Shown here one piece after another: positions 1 through 6,034 of a stretch of 6,211 nucleotides of DNA. A program made the position numbers and the translations under genes. This DNA is from Pseudomonadota bacterium (GTDB lineage: Bacteria; Pseudomonadota; Gammaproteobacteria; JAKAQQ01). Positions within the stretch are counted from its first letter, which is position 1, and every line of letters begins with the position of its first letter. The stretch spans positions 1 through 6,211 of the forward strand of contig JAKAQQ010000055.1 of the NCBI GenBank assembly GCA_021819635.1, written 5' to 3'. Under the pieces are notes generated by a model. It did not search any database, was not told the DNA's origin, and saw only the letters and a program-made list of their open reading frames with translations.

Positions 1-163
1 GGTGGAGTTGCCGGAGAAGGTGGAGATGGTGATGCCCGGGGACAACACGCGGATGGGGGTGACGTTGATTTCGCCGGTGGCGATGGAGGAGGGGCTGCGC
101 TTTGCGATTCGCGAAGGCGGCCGCACCGTCGGCGCCGGGGTCGTCACCAAGGTCCTCAAGTGA
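1..163 (+). CDS. tuf: Elongation factor Tu, C-terminal end (partial)
   Basis: The reading frame runs from base 2 to the TGA at 161-163 and gives 53 residues, the end of EF-Tu domain 3. EF-Tu is the cytoplasmic GTPase that delivers aminoacyl-tRNA to the ribosomal A site. The visible residues match the family closely: VEMVMPGDN, then [18 protein letters not shown] and a VLK terminus. The GTPase domain lies outside the window. Its position directly before rpsJ is the usual end of the str operon (rpsL-rpsG-fusA-tuf). One oddity is visible: 28 of the first 32 codons end in G, whereas only 4 of the last 21 do and 14 end in C, with the change near position 98. Val is GTG in the first part and GTC in the second. 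Identity is certain; whether this is the tufA or tufB copy cannot be judged beyond its location. Confidence 0.97.
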   Translation, partial: VELPEKVEMVMPGDNTRMGVTLISPVAMEEGLRFAIREGGRTVGAGVVTKVLK

Positions 164-185
164 GGGGCGGGGAGAGGTTCGTACC

Positions 186-497
186 GTGAGCAGCCTGCGC
201 TTTCGTATCCGTCTCAAGTCGTTCGACCACCGTCTTCTCGACGACGCGGCCCGGCAGGTGCTGGAGGCGATCAAGAGGAGCGGGGCCATCGTGCATGGCC
301 CGATTCCCCTGCCGGTACGCACCGAACGCTTCACGCTGCTCGTCTCGCCGAACGCCGACAAGGACGCCCGCGACCAGTACGAGATCCGCACCTACAAGCG
401 GATCATCGACATCGTCGAAGCCACGGAAAGCACGACCGATCACCTGCGGGACATCAAGTTGCCGCACGGGATCCAGGTCGCCATCGAGACGTACTGA
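186..497 (+). CDS. rpsJ: 30S ribosomal protein S10 (NusE)
   Basis: S10 is a small-subunit head protein and, as NusE, pairs with NusB in transcription antitermination. The GTG at 186 gives 103 residues, the same length as E. coli S10, and a GGAGAGG at 171-177 sits 8 bases upstream. The frame is open further upstream to 102, but that part lies inside tuf and has no S10 similarity. Clear family landmarks are FDHRLLD near residue 13, the GPIPLP stretch at 38-43, and [11 protein letters not shown] at 59-69. Differences from the usual sequence are Tyr70 where the family nearly always has His (EIRTH), Ala57 in the loop tip where E. coli has Val57, and PHGI instead of PAGV near the C-terminus. The gene lies 22 bases after tuf, so it is probably transcribed with it; the promoter at 524-552 lies downstream and cannot serve it. 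Confidence 0.96.
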   Translation: MSSLRFRIRLKSFDHRLLDDAARQVLEAIKRSGAIVHGPIPLPVRTERFTLLVSPNADKDARDQYEIRTYKRIIDIVEATESTTDHLRDIKLPHGIQVAIETY

Positions 498-523
498 GGG
501 GCGCGTCCCCGACCCGGGAGCCC

Positions 524-552
524 TTGACGGCCGCCGGGTGAAAGGTTATACT
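524..552 (+). promoter_or_regulatory. Sigma70-type promoter upstream of rplC
   Basis: TTGACG at 524-529 and TATACT at 547-552 are separated by exactly 17 bases. Each box differs from consensus at one base. The TATA-like element stands out in a very GC-rich surrounding. No extended -10 TGn and no A/T-rich UP element is visible. The predicted start of transcription is around 556-559, at the foot of the first leader hairpin. It would drive rplC and everything downstream but not rpsJ. This is a pattern match, not a mapped start. Confidence 0.8.
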
Positions 553-557
553 TACAA

Positions 558-575
558 GCTCGCCCGTGGGCGAGC
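558..575 (+). promoter_or_regulatory. GC-rich hairpin at the 5' end of the rplC leader
   Basis: GCTCGCC (558-564) and GGCGAGC (569-575) are perfect inverted repeats around a CGTG loop, forming a 7-bp stem. It begins at the predicted transcription start, so it would be the 5'-terminal structure of the mRNA. No T-run follows, so it is not an intrinsic terminator. Possible roles are mRNA stabilisation or part of a ribosomal-protein binding site; the role is inferred. Confidence 0.6.
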
Positions 576-618
576 CGGAACGGGATCAATCGTAATTCCG
601 CTCCGTCACGATTGAGGA
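576..618 (+). promoter_or_regulatory. Stem-loop/possible pseudoknot reaching the rplC ribosome binding site
   Basis: TCAATCGT (586-593) is perfectly complementary to ACGATTGA (608-615), giving an 8-bp stem with a 14-base loop. The 3' arm includes the first two bases of the rplC Shine-Dalgarno GAGGA (614-618). In addition CGGAA (576-580) can pair with TTCCG (596-600) inside that loop, which is the topology of an H-type pseudoknot with linkers of about 5, 2 and 7 bases. Pairing is seen directly in the sequence; the fold and any regulation by L4 or another ribosomal protein are inferred. No known leader motif was recognised. Confidence 0.5.
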
Positions 619-620
619 CT

Positions 621-632
621 GAGTCATGACTC
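621..632 (+). repeat. 12-bp palindrome centred on the rplC start codon
   Basis: GAGTCATGACTC is a perfect palindrome containing the ATG at 626-628. In RNA it could form a 4-bp stem (621-624 with 629-632) that places the start codon in a CATG loop, just after the Shine-Dalgarno. It may be part of the structured leader or chance. Confidence 0.45.
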
Positions 633-1285
633 TGGGTCTCGTGGGCCGCAAGCGCGGCATGAGCCGTATCTACTCCGACGACGGTCGGGCCGTGGCCGTG
701 ACCGTGATCGAGGTCGAACCCAACCGCGTGGTGCGCCTGAAGAGCGCCGCGGGCGACGGGTACACGGCCGTCGAGGTCACCGTTGGCACGACCGCTCCCG
801 AACGGCTTGCCAAACCGCAGGCTGGGCACTTTGCCAAGGCCGGGGTCGAACCCGGGCCGATGCTTCTCGAGTGGCGTGTCGCCCCCGAGGAGCTCGAGCG
901 CTACCCTGTGGGCAGCACGATTCCGCTGAGCCATCTGCCCGTGGGTCGGGACGTCGACGTCCGCGGACGCACGCGCGGCAAGGGCTTCGCCGGCACGATC
1001 AAGCGCCATCATTTCGCCAGCCAGGACGCCACCCACGGCAACTCGCTCTCGCACCGGGTCCCGGGCGCGATCGGCCAGCGCCAGACGCCGGGGCGGGTCT
1101 TCAAGGGGAAACGCATGGCGGGTCATTTGGGCAACGCCGCACGCACCCAGCTCAACCTTCGCCTCGTGCGGATCGACGAGGAGCGCGGTCTTCTCTTCGT
1201 CGCCGGGGCGGTGCCCGGGGCCCCCGGCACGCTCCTTCAGGTGCGCCCCGCCGTCCGCCGTCCCCCGGCGGAGGGAGCGCCGTGA
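626..1285 (+). CDS. rplC: 50S ribosomal protein L3
   Basis: L3 is one of the early assembly proteins of the large subunit and sends a loop toward the peptidyl transferase centre. The frame gives 219 residues, about 10 more than E. coli L3, mostly from a C-terminal tail RRPPAEGAP. The start [16 protein letters not shown] matches the family N-terminus, and GAGGA at 614-618 is 8 bases from the ATG. The central extension contains GTIKRHHF, then [17 protein letters not shown] and [12 protein letters not shown] at about 159-170. Gln151 corresponds to the glutamine methylated by PrmB in E. coli (Q150); the GQxQTPG form is typical of beta- and gammaproteobacteria. Its stop overlaps the rplD start by one base (TGATG). 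It is the first gene behind the promoter at 524-552 and its leader is structured. Confidence 0.97.
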   Translation: MTLGLVGRKRGMSRIYSDDGRAVAVTVIEVEPNRVVRLKSAAGDGYTAVEVTVGTTAPERLAKPQAGHFAKAGVEPGPMLLEWRVAPEELERYPVGSTIPLSHLPVGRDVDVRGRTRGKGFAGTIKRHHFASQDATHGNSLSHRVPGAIGQRQTPGRVFKGKRMAGHLGNAARTQLNLRLVRIDEERGLLFVAGAVPGAPGTLLQVRPAVRRPPAEGAP

Positions 1286-1908
1286 TGCGCCTTCCCGTGG
1301 TCGGCGGCGCGGCCGCCGCGGAACTCGAGGTGGCCGAGGCCACCTTCGACGCGTCCTTCAACGAACCCCTGGTCCACCAGGTGGTCGTCTCCTACCTCGC
1401 CGCGGCCCGCGCCGGGACGAAAGCACAGAAAAGCCGCGCGCTCGTGAGCGGCGGCGGCCGCAAGCCCTGGAAGCAGAAGGGATCGGGGCGGGCGCGGGCG
1501 GGGAGCACCCGGAGCCCCCTCTGGCGCGGCGGCGGCAAGGTCTTCGCGGCCCGCCCCCGGAGTTTCGAGGCCAAGGTCAACCGCAAGATGTACCGCGGGG
1601 CCATGCGCGCGATCCTCGCCGAGCTCGTGCGTCAGAAGAGGCTCGTGGTCCTGGACCCCGGGGCCGTGGCCCTGAGCGCCCCCAAGACCCGGGAACTCGT
1701 CGGCCGAATCCGGAGCTGGGGCGTCGACAGCGCGTCGCTTCTCCTCGTCGTCGAGGCGCACGACGAGAGGCTGACGCTCGCCGCCCGCAATCTTCCCGCC
1801 GTCGACGTCTGCTCTGTCGAGGCGCTCGACCCCGTGCGCCTTGTGCACTTCGAGGCCGTGGCGGTCACCGCCCCGGCCCTGAAAAAGATGGAGGAGGCCC
1901 TCGCGTGA
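1285..1908 (+). CDS. rplD: 50S ribosomal protein L4
   Basis: L4 binds 23S rRNA early in assembly and lines the exit tunnel; in E. coli it also represses the S10 operon through the mRNA leader. The ATG at 1285 gives 207 residues (E. coli 201), with a short N-terminal extension. GGAGGGAG at 1270-1277 serves as Shine-Dalgarno. A GTG directly before it at 1282 is an equally possible start. Landmarks are [20 protein letters not shown], the tunnel-loop segment [18 protein letters not shown] at about 60-77, SPLWRGGG and FAARPRSF, then [10 protein letters not shown]. The tunnel loop (KPW-QKG-GRAR) is intact. The frame stays open far upstream inside rplC, but that part is not L4. The end overlaps rplW by four bases (GTGA). 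Confidence 0.96.
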   Translation: MRLPVVGGAAAAELEVAEATFDASFNEPLVHQVVVSYLAAARAGTKAQKSRALVSGGGRKPWKQKGSGRARAGSTRSPLWRGGGKVFAARPRSFEAKVNRKMYRGAMRAILAELVRQKRLVVLDPGAVALSAPKTRELVGRIRSWGVDSASLLLVVEAHDERLTLAARNLPAVDVCSVEALDPVRLVHFEAVAVTAPALKKMEEALA

Positions 1909-2216
1909 ACGACGACGCCCGTCTCTGGAGCGTGATTCGCGCTCCCCGCGTGACCGAAAAGGCCAGCCGCCTCTCCGGCCAGGGCCAGTACGCGCTGCGT
2001 GTCCGGACCGGCGCGACCAAGGACGAGATCCGCCGGGCCGTGGCCGCGGTTTTCGGCGTCACCGTTCTCGAGGTGAACGTCCTTCGACGCCGCGGCAAGA
2101 TCAAGCGCTTCGCCGGCCGCCTCGGGCGCCGGGTGGACAGCAAGATTGCCTACGTGCGCCTCGCCCCGGGGCAGCAACTCGATCTCGGTACCCCGCCCGT
2201 CGAGGCGGAGAGCTGA
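1905..2216 (+). CDS. rplW: 50S ribosomal protein L23
   Basis: L23 sits at the exit of the peptide tunnel and is the docking point for trigger factor and SRP. The frame starts with GTG in a GTGA overlap with the rplD stop and gives 103 residues, close to the 100 of E. coli. GGAGGAGG at 1890-1897 is 7 bases upstream. Recognisable segments are [12 protein letters not shown] near the N-terminus, [21 protein letters not shown], and the basic [13 protein letters not shown] before [11 protein letters not shown]. The glutamate in VTEKAS matches the position (E18 in E. coli) implicated in trigger factor binding. Overlap with rplD suggests coupled translation. Confidence 0.95.
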   Translation: MNDDARLWSVIRAPRVTEKASRLSGQGQYALRVRTGATKDEIRRAVAAVFGVTVLEVNVLRRRGKIKRFAGRLGRRVDSKIAYVRLAPGQQLDLGTPPVEAES

Positions 2217-2232
2217 GCCCAGGAAGATCGCC

Positions 2233-3057
2233 ATGGCCACCGTCAAAGCCCGCCCCACCTCGCCCGGCCGCCGATTTCGTGTCGATGTGCCCCGTCCGGA
2301 TCTCCACCACGGAGAGCCGTGCCGGGCGCTGGTGACCCGTCTCCCCCACAAGGGTGGACGCAACGCCCACGGCCGCGTCACCGTCCGTCACCGCGGCGGC
2401 GGGGCGAAGCGCCTCTACCGTGTGATCGACTTCCGCCGCGACAAGGATGGGGTGCCGGGCCGTGTCGAACGTCTCGAGTACGACCCCAACAGGAGCGCGC
2501 ACATCGCTCTCGTGCTCTACGCCGACGGCGAGCGCCGCTACATCATCGCGCCCCGGCAGCTCGCCGCCGGCGACGAGATCCTCTCCGGGGCGCAGGCCCC
2601 GATTCGCCCGGGCAACGCGCTCCCGCTGCGCAACATTCCCGTCGGCAGCCTGGTGCACTGCATCGAAATCAAGGCCGGACGCGGCGCCCAGCTCGCACGC
2701 TCGGCGGGCGCCTCGGCCCAACTCGTCGCCCGCGACGGCCGCTACGCCGTCCTTCGCCTCCGCTCGGGCGAGCAGCGGCGTGTCCACGTCGAGTGCCGCG
2801 CGGTGGTGGGCGAGGTCAGCAACCCCGACCACAGCCTCCGGACCTACGGCAAGGCCGGGGCCAAGCGTTGGCGCGGCATCCGCCCGACGGTGCGCGGGGT
2901 GGCCATGAACCCGGTCGACCACCCGCACGGCGGCGGCGAGGGCCGCGGGAAGGGCAACCATCCGCAGTCGCCCTGGGGCCAGCCGGCCAAGGGCTACAAG
3001 ACGCGTCACAACAAGCGCACCGACGGGATGATCGTCGGCCGGCGCCGCAAGAAGTGA
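2233..3057 (+). CDS. rplB: 50S ribosomal protein L2
   Basis: L2 is a core 23S rRNA-binding protein needed for subunit association and peptidyl transferase activity. The ATG at 2233 gives 274 residues (E. coli 273) and begins [15 protein letters not shown], matching the family start; AGGAAG at 2221-2226 is 6 bases upstream. The frame is open back to 2146 but that part overlaps rplW and lacks similarity. Conserved parts are [17 protein letters not shown] at 41-57, [11 protein letters not shown] at 79-89, RNIPVGS, QLARSAG, and [14 protein letters not shown] at 224-237. His230 lies where E. coli has His229, the residue linked to peptidyl transfer function. The C-terminus [15 protein letters not shown] is typical. 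Sequence is ordinary for the family. Confidence 0.97.
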   Translation: MATVKARPTSPGRRFRVDVPRPDLHHGEPCRALVTRLPHKGGRNAHGRVTVRHRGGGAKRLYRVIDFRRDKDGVPGRVERLEYDPNRSAHIALVLYADGERRYIIAPRQLAAGDEILSGAQAPIRPGNALPLRNIPVGSLVHCIEIKAGRGAQLARSAGASAQLVARDGRYAVLRLRSGEQRRVHVECRAVVGEVSNPDHSLRTYGKAGAKRWRGIRPTVRGVAMNPVDHPHGGGEGRGKGNHPQSPWGQPAKGYKTRHNKRTDGMIVGRRRKK

Positions 3058-3068
3058 GGAGATAGACC

Positions 3069-3353
3069 GTGCCGCGATCCGTTCGCAAGGGTCCGTTTGT
3101 CGACCCTCATCTCGCCGACAAGGTCACCGAGGCGGTGGCGAGCAAGAGCAAGCGCCCGATCAAGACCTGGTCCCGGCGCTCGATGGTCGTGCCCGACATG
3201 GTCGGCCTGACCATCGCCGTGCACAACGGGCGCCAGCACGTGCCGGTCTTCGTCACCGAAAACATGGTCGGTCACAAGCTCGGGGAGTTTGCCCCGACGC
3301 GCACCTTCAAGGGTCACACGGCGGACAAGAAGACGCCGGGAGCGACGAAATGA
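3069..3353 (+). CDS. rpsS: 30S ribosomal protein S19
   Basis: S19 is a 30S head protein that forms a complex with S13 near the A-site tRNA. A GTG start gives 94 residues (E. coli 92), and GAGGAG at 3056-3061, overlapping the end of rplB, is 7 bases upstream. [12 protein letters not shown] at the N-terminus, the KTWSRRS segment, [18 protein letters not shown] at about 47-64 and [16 protein letters not shown] at about 69-84 are all typical of the family. The gene ends in an ATGA overlap with the first possible rplV start, with the sequence near the end (3338-3342) also acting as the rplV Shine-Dalgarno. Confidence 0.96.
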   Translation: MPRSVRKGPFVDPHLADKVTEAVASKSKRPIKTWSRRSMVVPDMVGLTIAVHNGRQHVPVFVTENMVGHKLGEFAPTRTFKGHTADKKTPGATK

Positions 3354-3703
3354 GCCCTGAAGAGACGTCGATGGAGACCTTCGCCCGCCACCGCTACGCC
3401 CGCCTCTCGCCGCAGAAGTGCCGGCTTGTCGCCGACCTCATCCGCGGCAAGGACGTGGGCGAAGCGCTGCGCATCCTCCGCTTCTGCGAGAAGGACGCCG
3501 CCCGCATTGTCCGCAACGTGCTCGAGTCGGCCGTCGCCAACGCCGAGCACAACCGGCGGGCGGACGTCGATCTTCTGCGCGTCGTGCGTGTCACCGTCGA
3601 CGAAGGGCCGCGCCTTCGCCGTTTCCACGCCCGGGCGCGCGGCCGCTCGAACGTCATCATCAAGCGGACGTGCCACGTGACCGTGGCCGTCGACACGCGC
3701 TGA
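3350..3703 (+). CDS. rplV: 50S ribosomal protein L22
   Basis: L22 spans the subunit and its hairpin lines the exit tunnel beside L4, where changes confer macrolide resistance in other bacteria. Two starts are possible. The ATG at 3350 (117 residues) overlaps the rpsS stop as ATGA and has GGGAG at 3338-3342, 7 bases upstream. The ATG at 3371 (110 residues) gives the family-like start [16 protein letters not shown], exactly the E. coli length, but with only a weak AAGAGA before it. I chose 3350 for its better binding site and overlap; the extra MSPEETS has no counterpart in E. coli. Landmarks are [24 protein letters not shown] and [19 protein letters not shown], the tunnel hairpin. Confidence 0.94.
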   Translation: MSPEETSMETFARHRYARLSPQKCRLVADLIRGKDVGEALRILRFCEKDAARIVRNVLESAVANAEHNRRADVDLLRVVRVTVDEGPRLRRFHARARGRSNVIIKRTCHVTVAVDTR

Positions 3704-3712
3704 GGTCCTGCC

Positions 3713-4423
3713 ATGGGTCAGAAGGTCCATCCCGTCGGGTTCCGTCTCGGCATTACCCACAACTGGTCCTCGACGTGGTACGGGGAGCGGCGCGACTACG
3801 TCCGCGGTGTCCGTCTCGACCACGCCATTCGCCAGAAGCTCCTCGCCACGTACCCCGAGGCGCGGATCGGGCAGATCGAGATCAAGCGGACCCTGGATCC
3901 GCGCAAGGGCGATCCCCTCGACATCGTGATCCACGCCGCCCGCCAGGGGCACCTCATCGGCAAGAAGGCGGAATACGACAAGCGCATGGGCGATCTCCGC
4001 GGAATCGTCCTCGGCATCGCGCGCTCGCAGGGCGTCACCATCGACGACAAGAATCTCAACATCCACATCACCGAGATCAAGAATCCCGAGCTTGACGCGA
4101 GCCTCGTCGCCGCGGACATCGCCGACCAGATCACGCGCCGGATCATGTACCGGCGGGCGGTACGGCGGGCGATCGCCGGGGCGATGCAGTCGAAGGCGCT
4201 CGGCATCAAGGTTCGTGTCTCGGGCCGGCTCAACGACGCCGAGATCGCCCGCAGCGACTGGTTCCGCGAGGGGCGGATCCCGCTCCACACGCTGCGCGCG
4301 GACATCGACTACGGCTTTGCCATCGCGCGCACCACCTACGGGGTGATCGGCGTCAAGGTCTGGATCTTCAACGGGGAGGAACGGGCCCGCGTCCCGGCTC
4401 CGGCCCTCGAGGCCATGGGGTAA
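3713..4423 (+). CDS. rpsC: 30S ribosomal protein S3 with altered KH-domain signature
   Basis: S3 lies at the mRNA entry channel and takes part in mRNA unwinding. The ATG at 3713 gives 236 residues (E. coli 233); GAGG at 3702-3705 is 7 bases upstream. The N-terminus [14 protein letters not shown] and the C-terminal half ([64 protein letters not shown]) are clearly S3. Arg147, Arg148 and Arg151 correspond to the helicase residues R131, R132 and K135 of E. coli. The KH domain is unusual: residues 76-86 read [11 protein letters not shown] where the family has ARPGxxIGKKG, so the GxxG loop lacks its last glycine. About ten extra residues ([10 protein letters not shown], 61-70) precede it and more follow (near [11 protein letters not shown], 104-114). 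The tail after KVWIF is shorter than in E. coli. It is the only complete gene here ending in TAA. Confidence 0.95.
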   Translation: MGQKVHPVGFRLGITHNWSSTWYGERRDYVRGVRLDHAIRQKLLATYPEARIGQIEIKRTLDPRKGDPLDIVIHAARQGHLIGKKAEYDKRMGDLRGIVLGIARSQGVTIDDKNLNIHITEIKNPELDASLVAADIADQITRRIMYRRAVRRAIAGAMQSKALGIKVRVSGRLNDAEIARSDWFREGRIPLHTLRADIDYGFAIARTTYGVIGVKVWIFNGEERARVPAPALEAMG

Positions 4424-4427
4424 GGGC

Positions 4428-4841
4428 ATGCTGCAGCCGAAGCGCACCAAATACCGCAAACAGCAAAAAGGCCGCAACCGTGGGCTTGCCCAGGTCGGGA
4501 ACACGGTCGCCTTTGGCGATTTCGGCCTCAAGGCCGTCTCGCGCGGGCGGCTCACCGCCCGCCAGATCGAGGCGGCGCGGCGGGCGATCACGCGCTACGT
4601 GCGCCGCGGCGGCAAGATCTGGATCCGGGTCTTCCCCGACCTCCCGGTCTCGCGCAAGCCGCTCGAGGTCCGCATGGGGAGCGGCAAGGGCAACGTCGAG
4701 TACTGGGTGGCGCGCATCCAGCCCGGCCGCGTGCTCTACGAGATGGAAGGGGTGAGCGAAGACGTCGCCCGCGAGGCGCTGCGCCTCGCCGCCTCCAAGC
4801 TTCCTGTCCGCACCGTCTTTGTGGCGAGGCATCTGTCATGA
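4428..4841 (+). CDS. rplP: 50S ribosomal protein L16
   Basis: L16 is a late-assembling large-subunit protein near the A site and central protuberance. The frame gives 137 residues (E. coli 136) beginning [19 protein letters not shown], the standard start. The ribosome binding site is poor: GGGG at 4417-4420 or AAGG too close to the ATG, so translation probably depends on ribosomes finishing rpsC four bases upstream. Conserved segments are [20 protein letters not shown] (33-52), [10 protein letters not shown] (62-71), [14 protein letters not shown] (81-94) and QPGRVLYEM. Arg82 matches the arginine (R81) that is hydroxylated by YcfD/RoxA in E. coli. The end overlaps rpmC as ATGA. Confidence 0.96.
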   Translation: MLQPKRTKYRKQQKGRNRGLAQVGNTVAFGDFGLKAVSRGRLTARQIEAARRAITRYVRRGGKIWIRVFPDLPVSRKPLEVRMGSGKGNVEYWVARIQPGRVLYEMEGVSEDVAREALRLAASKLPVRTVFVARHLS

Positions 4842-5044
4842 GCCGCGACCGTCTTCTGGGCAAGAGCTCCGAGGAGCTGCGCACCCTCGCGCGCGAGACC
4901 CGGCAGCAGCTCTTTCGTCTTCGCATGCAGCACGCGGTCGGGCAGCTGCCCAAAACCCACGAGATCCGCGCCGCCCGTCGGGCCCTGGCGCGGGCCCTCA
5001 CCCGGCTGAACGCCGCCCGTCCCGGCGAGGAGAAACGCCCGTGA
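4838..5044 (+). CDS. rpmC: 50S ribosomal protein L29
   Basis: L29 is a small helical protein at the tunnel exit next to L23. The ATG overlaps the rplP stop (ATGA) and gives 68 residues, near the 63 of E. coli. GAGG at 4826-4829 is 8 bases upstream. The recognisable parts are the N-terminal [20 protein letters not shown] helix and [20 protein letters not shown], matching the two-helix fold. The C-terminal [11 protein letters not shown] is a short basic tail. Its end overlaps rpsQ as GTGA. Confidence 0.94.
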   Translation: MSRDRLLGKSSEELRTLARETRQQLFRLRMQHAVGQLPKTHEIRAARRALARALTRLNAARPGEEKRP

Positions 5045-5343
5045 GCACGCCAGAGTCGTCCGCCCCGCGGGGGCGCGTCGGGCGCGTCGATCGCGCCCGC
5101 ATGCAGAAATCCGTGGTCGTCGTGGTCGAGACCCTGATCCGCCACCCGCGCTACGGCAAGTACGTCCGCATGCGTTCGCGGATCATGGCGCACGACGCCG
5201 AGGGGCGCTGCCGTGAGGGCGACCTCGTGCGGATCGTCCCGTCCCGCAAGCGCGCGAAGCGCAAGGCCTGGGACGTGGCCGAGGTGCTGGGGCGCGAGCC
5301 CGAGGCGGCCCGGGTCCCGTCCGGGACGGAGGGTGTGTCGTGA
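5041..5343 (+). CDS. rpsQ: 30S ribosomal protein S17, divergent
   Basis: S17 binds 16S rRNA early in 30S body assembly. A GTG start in a GTGA overlap with rpmC gives 100 residues, longer than E. coli (84) at both ends; GAGGAGA at 5027-5033 is 8 bases upstream. The frame is open upstream through rpmC, but similarity begins only with [20 protein letters not shown] (11-30). HPRYGKYV at 35-42 and EGDLVRI at 59-65 are typical. The normally conserved RPLSKTKxW segment reads RKRAKRKAW (residues 69-77), keeping the terminal Trp. The C-terminal tail (about 84-100) has no E. coli counterpart. Identity is supported strongly by position between rpmC and rplN. Confidence 0.93.
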   Translation: MSTPESSAPRGRVGRVDRARMQKSVVVVVETLIRHPRYGKYVRMRSRIMAHDAEGRCREGDLVRIVPSRKRAKRKAWDVAEVLGREPEAARVPSGTEGVS

Positions 5344-5708
5344 TCCAGATGGAGACCGTGCTCCTCTCCGCCGACAACAGCGGGGCGAAACGGCTGCGCT
5401 GCATCAAGGTGCTGGGCGGCTCGCGGCGGCGCTACGCCGCCATCGGGGACGTGATCAAGGTGAGCGTGGTGGAGGCCATGCCGCGCGGCAAGGTGAAGAA
5501 GGGCGAGGTCTACGACGCCTTGGTCGTGCGCACGCGCAAGGGCGTGCGCCGTCCCGACGGCTCGGTCATCCGCTTCGACACCAACGCGGCGGTGCTCCTG
5601 ACCGGCAAACTCGAGCCGATCGGCACCCGCGTGTTTGGCCCGGTGACGCGCGAGCTCCGGACCGAACGCTTCATGCGTATCGCTTCTCTCGCGCCCGAGG
5701 TTCTGTGA
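5340..5708 (+). CDS. rplN: 50S ribosomal protein L14
   Basis: L14 lies at the subunit interface, forms bridges with 16S rRNA and is the site where RsfS silences ribosomes. GTG in a GTGA overlap with the rpsQ stop gives 122 residues (E. coli 123); GGAGGG at 5328-5333 is 6 bases upstream. It is highly conserved: [23 protein letters not shown] at about 11-33, [47 protein letters not shown] and the C-terminal SLAPEVL. In E. coli this is the first gene of the spc operon behind its own promoter; here no intergenic space exists for one. Confidence 0.97.
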   Translation: MIQMETVLLSADNSGAKRLRCIKVLGGSRRRYAAIGDVIKVSVVEAMPRGKVKKGEVYDALVVRTRKGVRRPDGSVIRFDTNAAVLLTGKLEPIGTRVFGPVTRELRTERFMRIASLAPEVL

Positions 5709-5719
5709 GGATGTCCGGC

Positions 5720-6034
5720 ATGAAACGCATCCGGCGTGGCGACGAAGTCGTGGTCCTGACCGGCCGGGACAAGGGTCGGCGCGGGGCCGTGCTTCGTGTC
5801 CTCGGCGAACGCGTCGTCGTCGAGGGGATCAACACGGTCAAGAAGCACCAGCGTCCGAACCCCCAGAAGGGGGTGACGGGCGGGATCGTGGAGCAGGAGG
5901 CCCCGCTCCACATTTCGAACGTCGCGCTCTACAACCCCGTCACGCGCAAGGCCGACCGGGTGGGGTTCCGGGTCCTCGTCGACGGACGCAAGGTGCGTGT
6001 CTTCCGTTCCAACGGAGAGGTCGTCGATGTCTGA
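5720..6034 (+). CDS. rplX: 50S ribosomal protein L24
   Basis: L24 is an early large-subunit assembly initiator with a KOW domain. The ATG at 5720 gives 104 residues, the E. coli length, and GAGG at 5707-5710 lies 9 bases upstream. An in-frame ATG at 5711 touches that GAGG directly with no spacing, so I reject it as the start. The KOW core is [19 protein letters not shown] (4-22), followed by [32 protein letters not shown] and KADRVGFRV. The frame is open far upstream inside rplN and rpsQ without similarity. Its end overlaps rplE by 8 bases. Confidence 0.95.
   Translation: MKRIRRGDEVVVLTGRDKGRRGAVLRVLGERVVVEGINTVKKHQRPNPQKGVTGGIVEQEAPLHISNVALYNPVTRKADRVGFRVLVDGRKVRVFRSNGEVVDV

Noticed and set aside
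498..510. GGGGCGCGTCCCC as a terminator after rpsJ
   Set aside because: The stem is only four base pairs and no T-run follows, so termination is not supported.
620..626. TGAGTCA resembling a eukaryotic AP-1/Gcn4 site
   Set aside because: The context is a bacterial ribosomal-protein operon; the match is a by-product of the start-codon palindrome.
871..1284. Upstream extension of the rplD frame inside rplC
   Set aside because: The extra residues have no L4 similarity and the rplC product is certain in the other frame; the ATG at 1285 has a good ribosome binding site.
2101..3009. A 302-codon minus-strand open frame
   Set aside because: It mirrors rplB and part of rplW in a high-GC shadow frame and resembles no family.
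3314..4591. A 425-codon open frame on the minus strand
   Set aside because: It lies antisense to rplV, rpsC and rplP, whose products are unmistakable. Long antisense frames are expected in GC-rich DNA, and the translation has no recognisable domain.
5711..5719. Upstream ATG of rplX as the true start
   Set aside because: The GAGG touches this ATG with no spacing, while it is 9 bases from the ATG at 5720, which also gives the normal L24 length.
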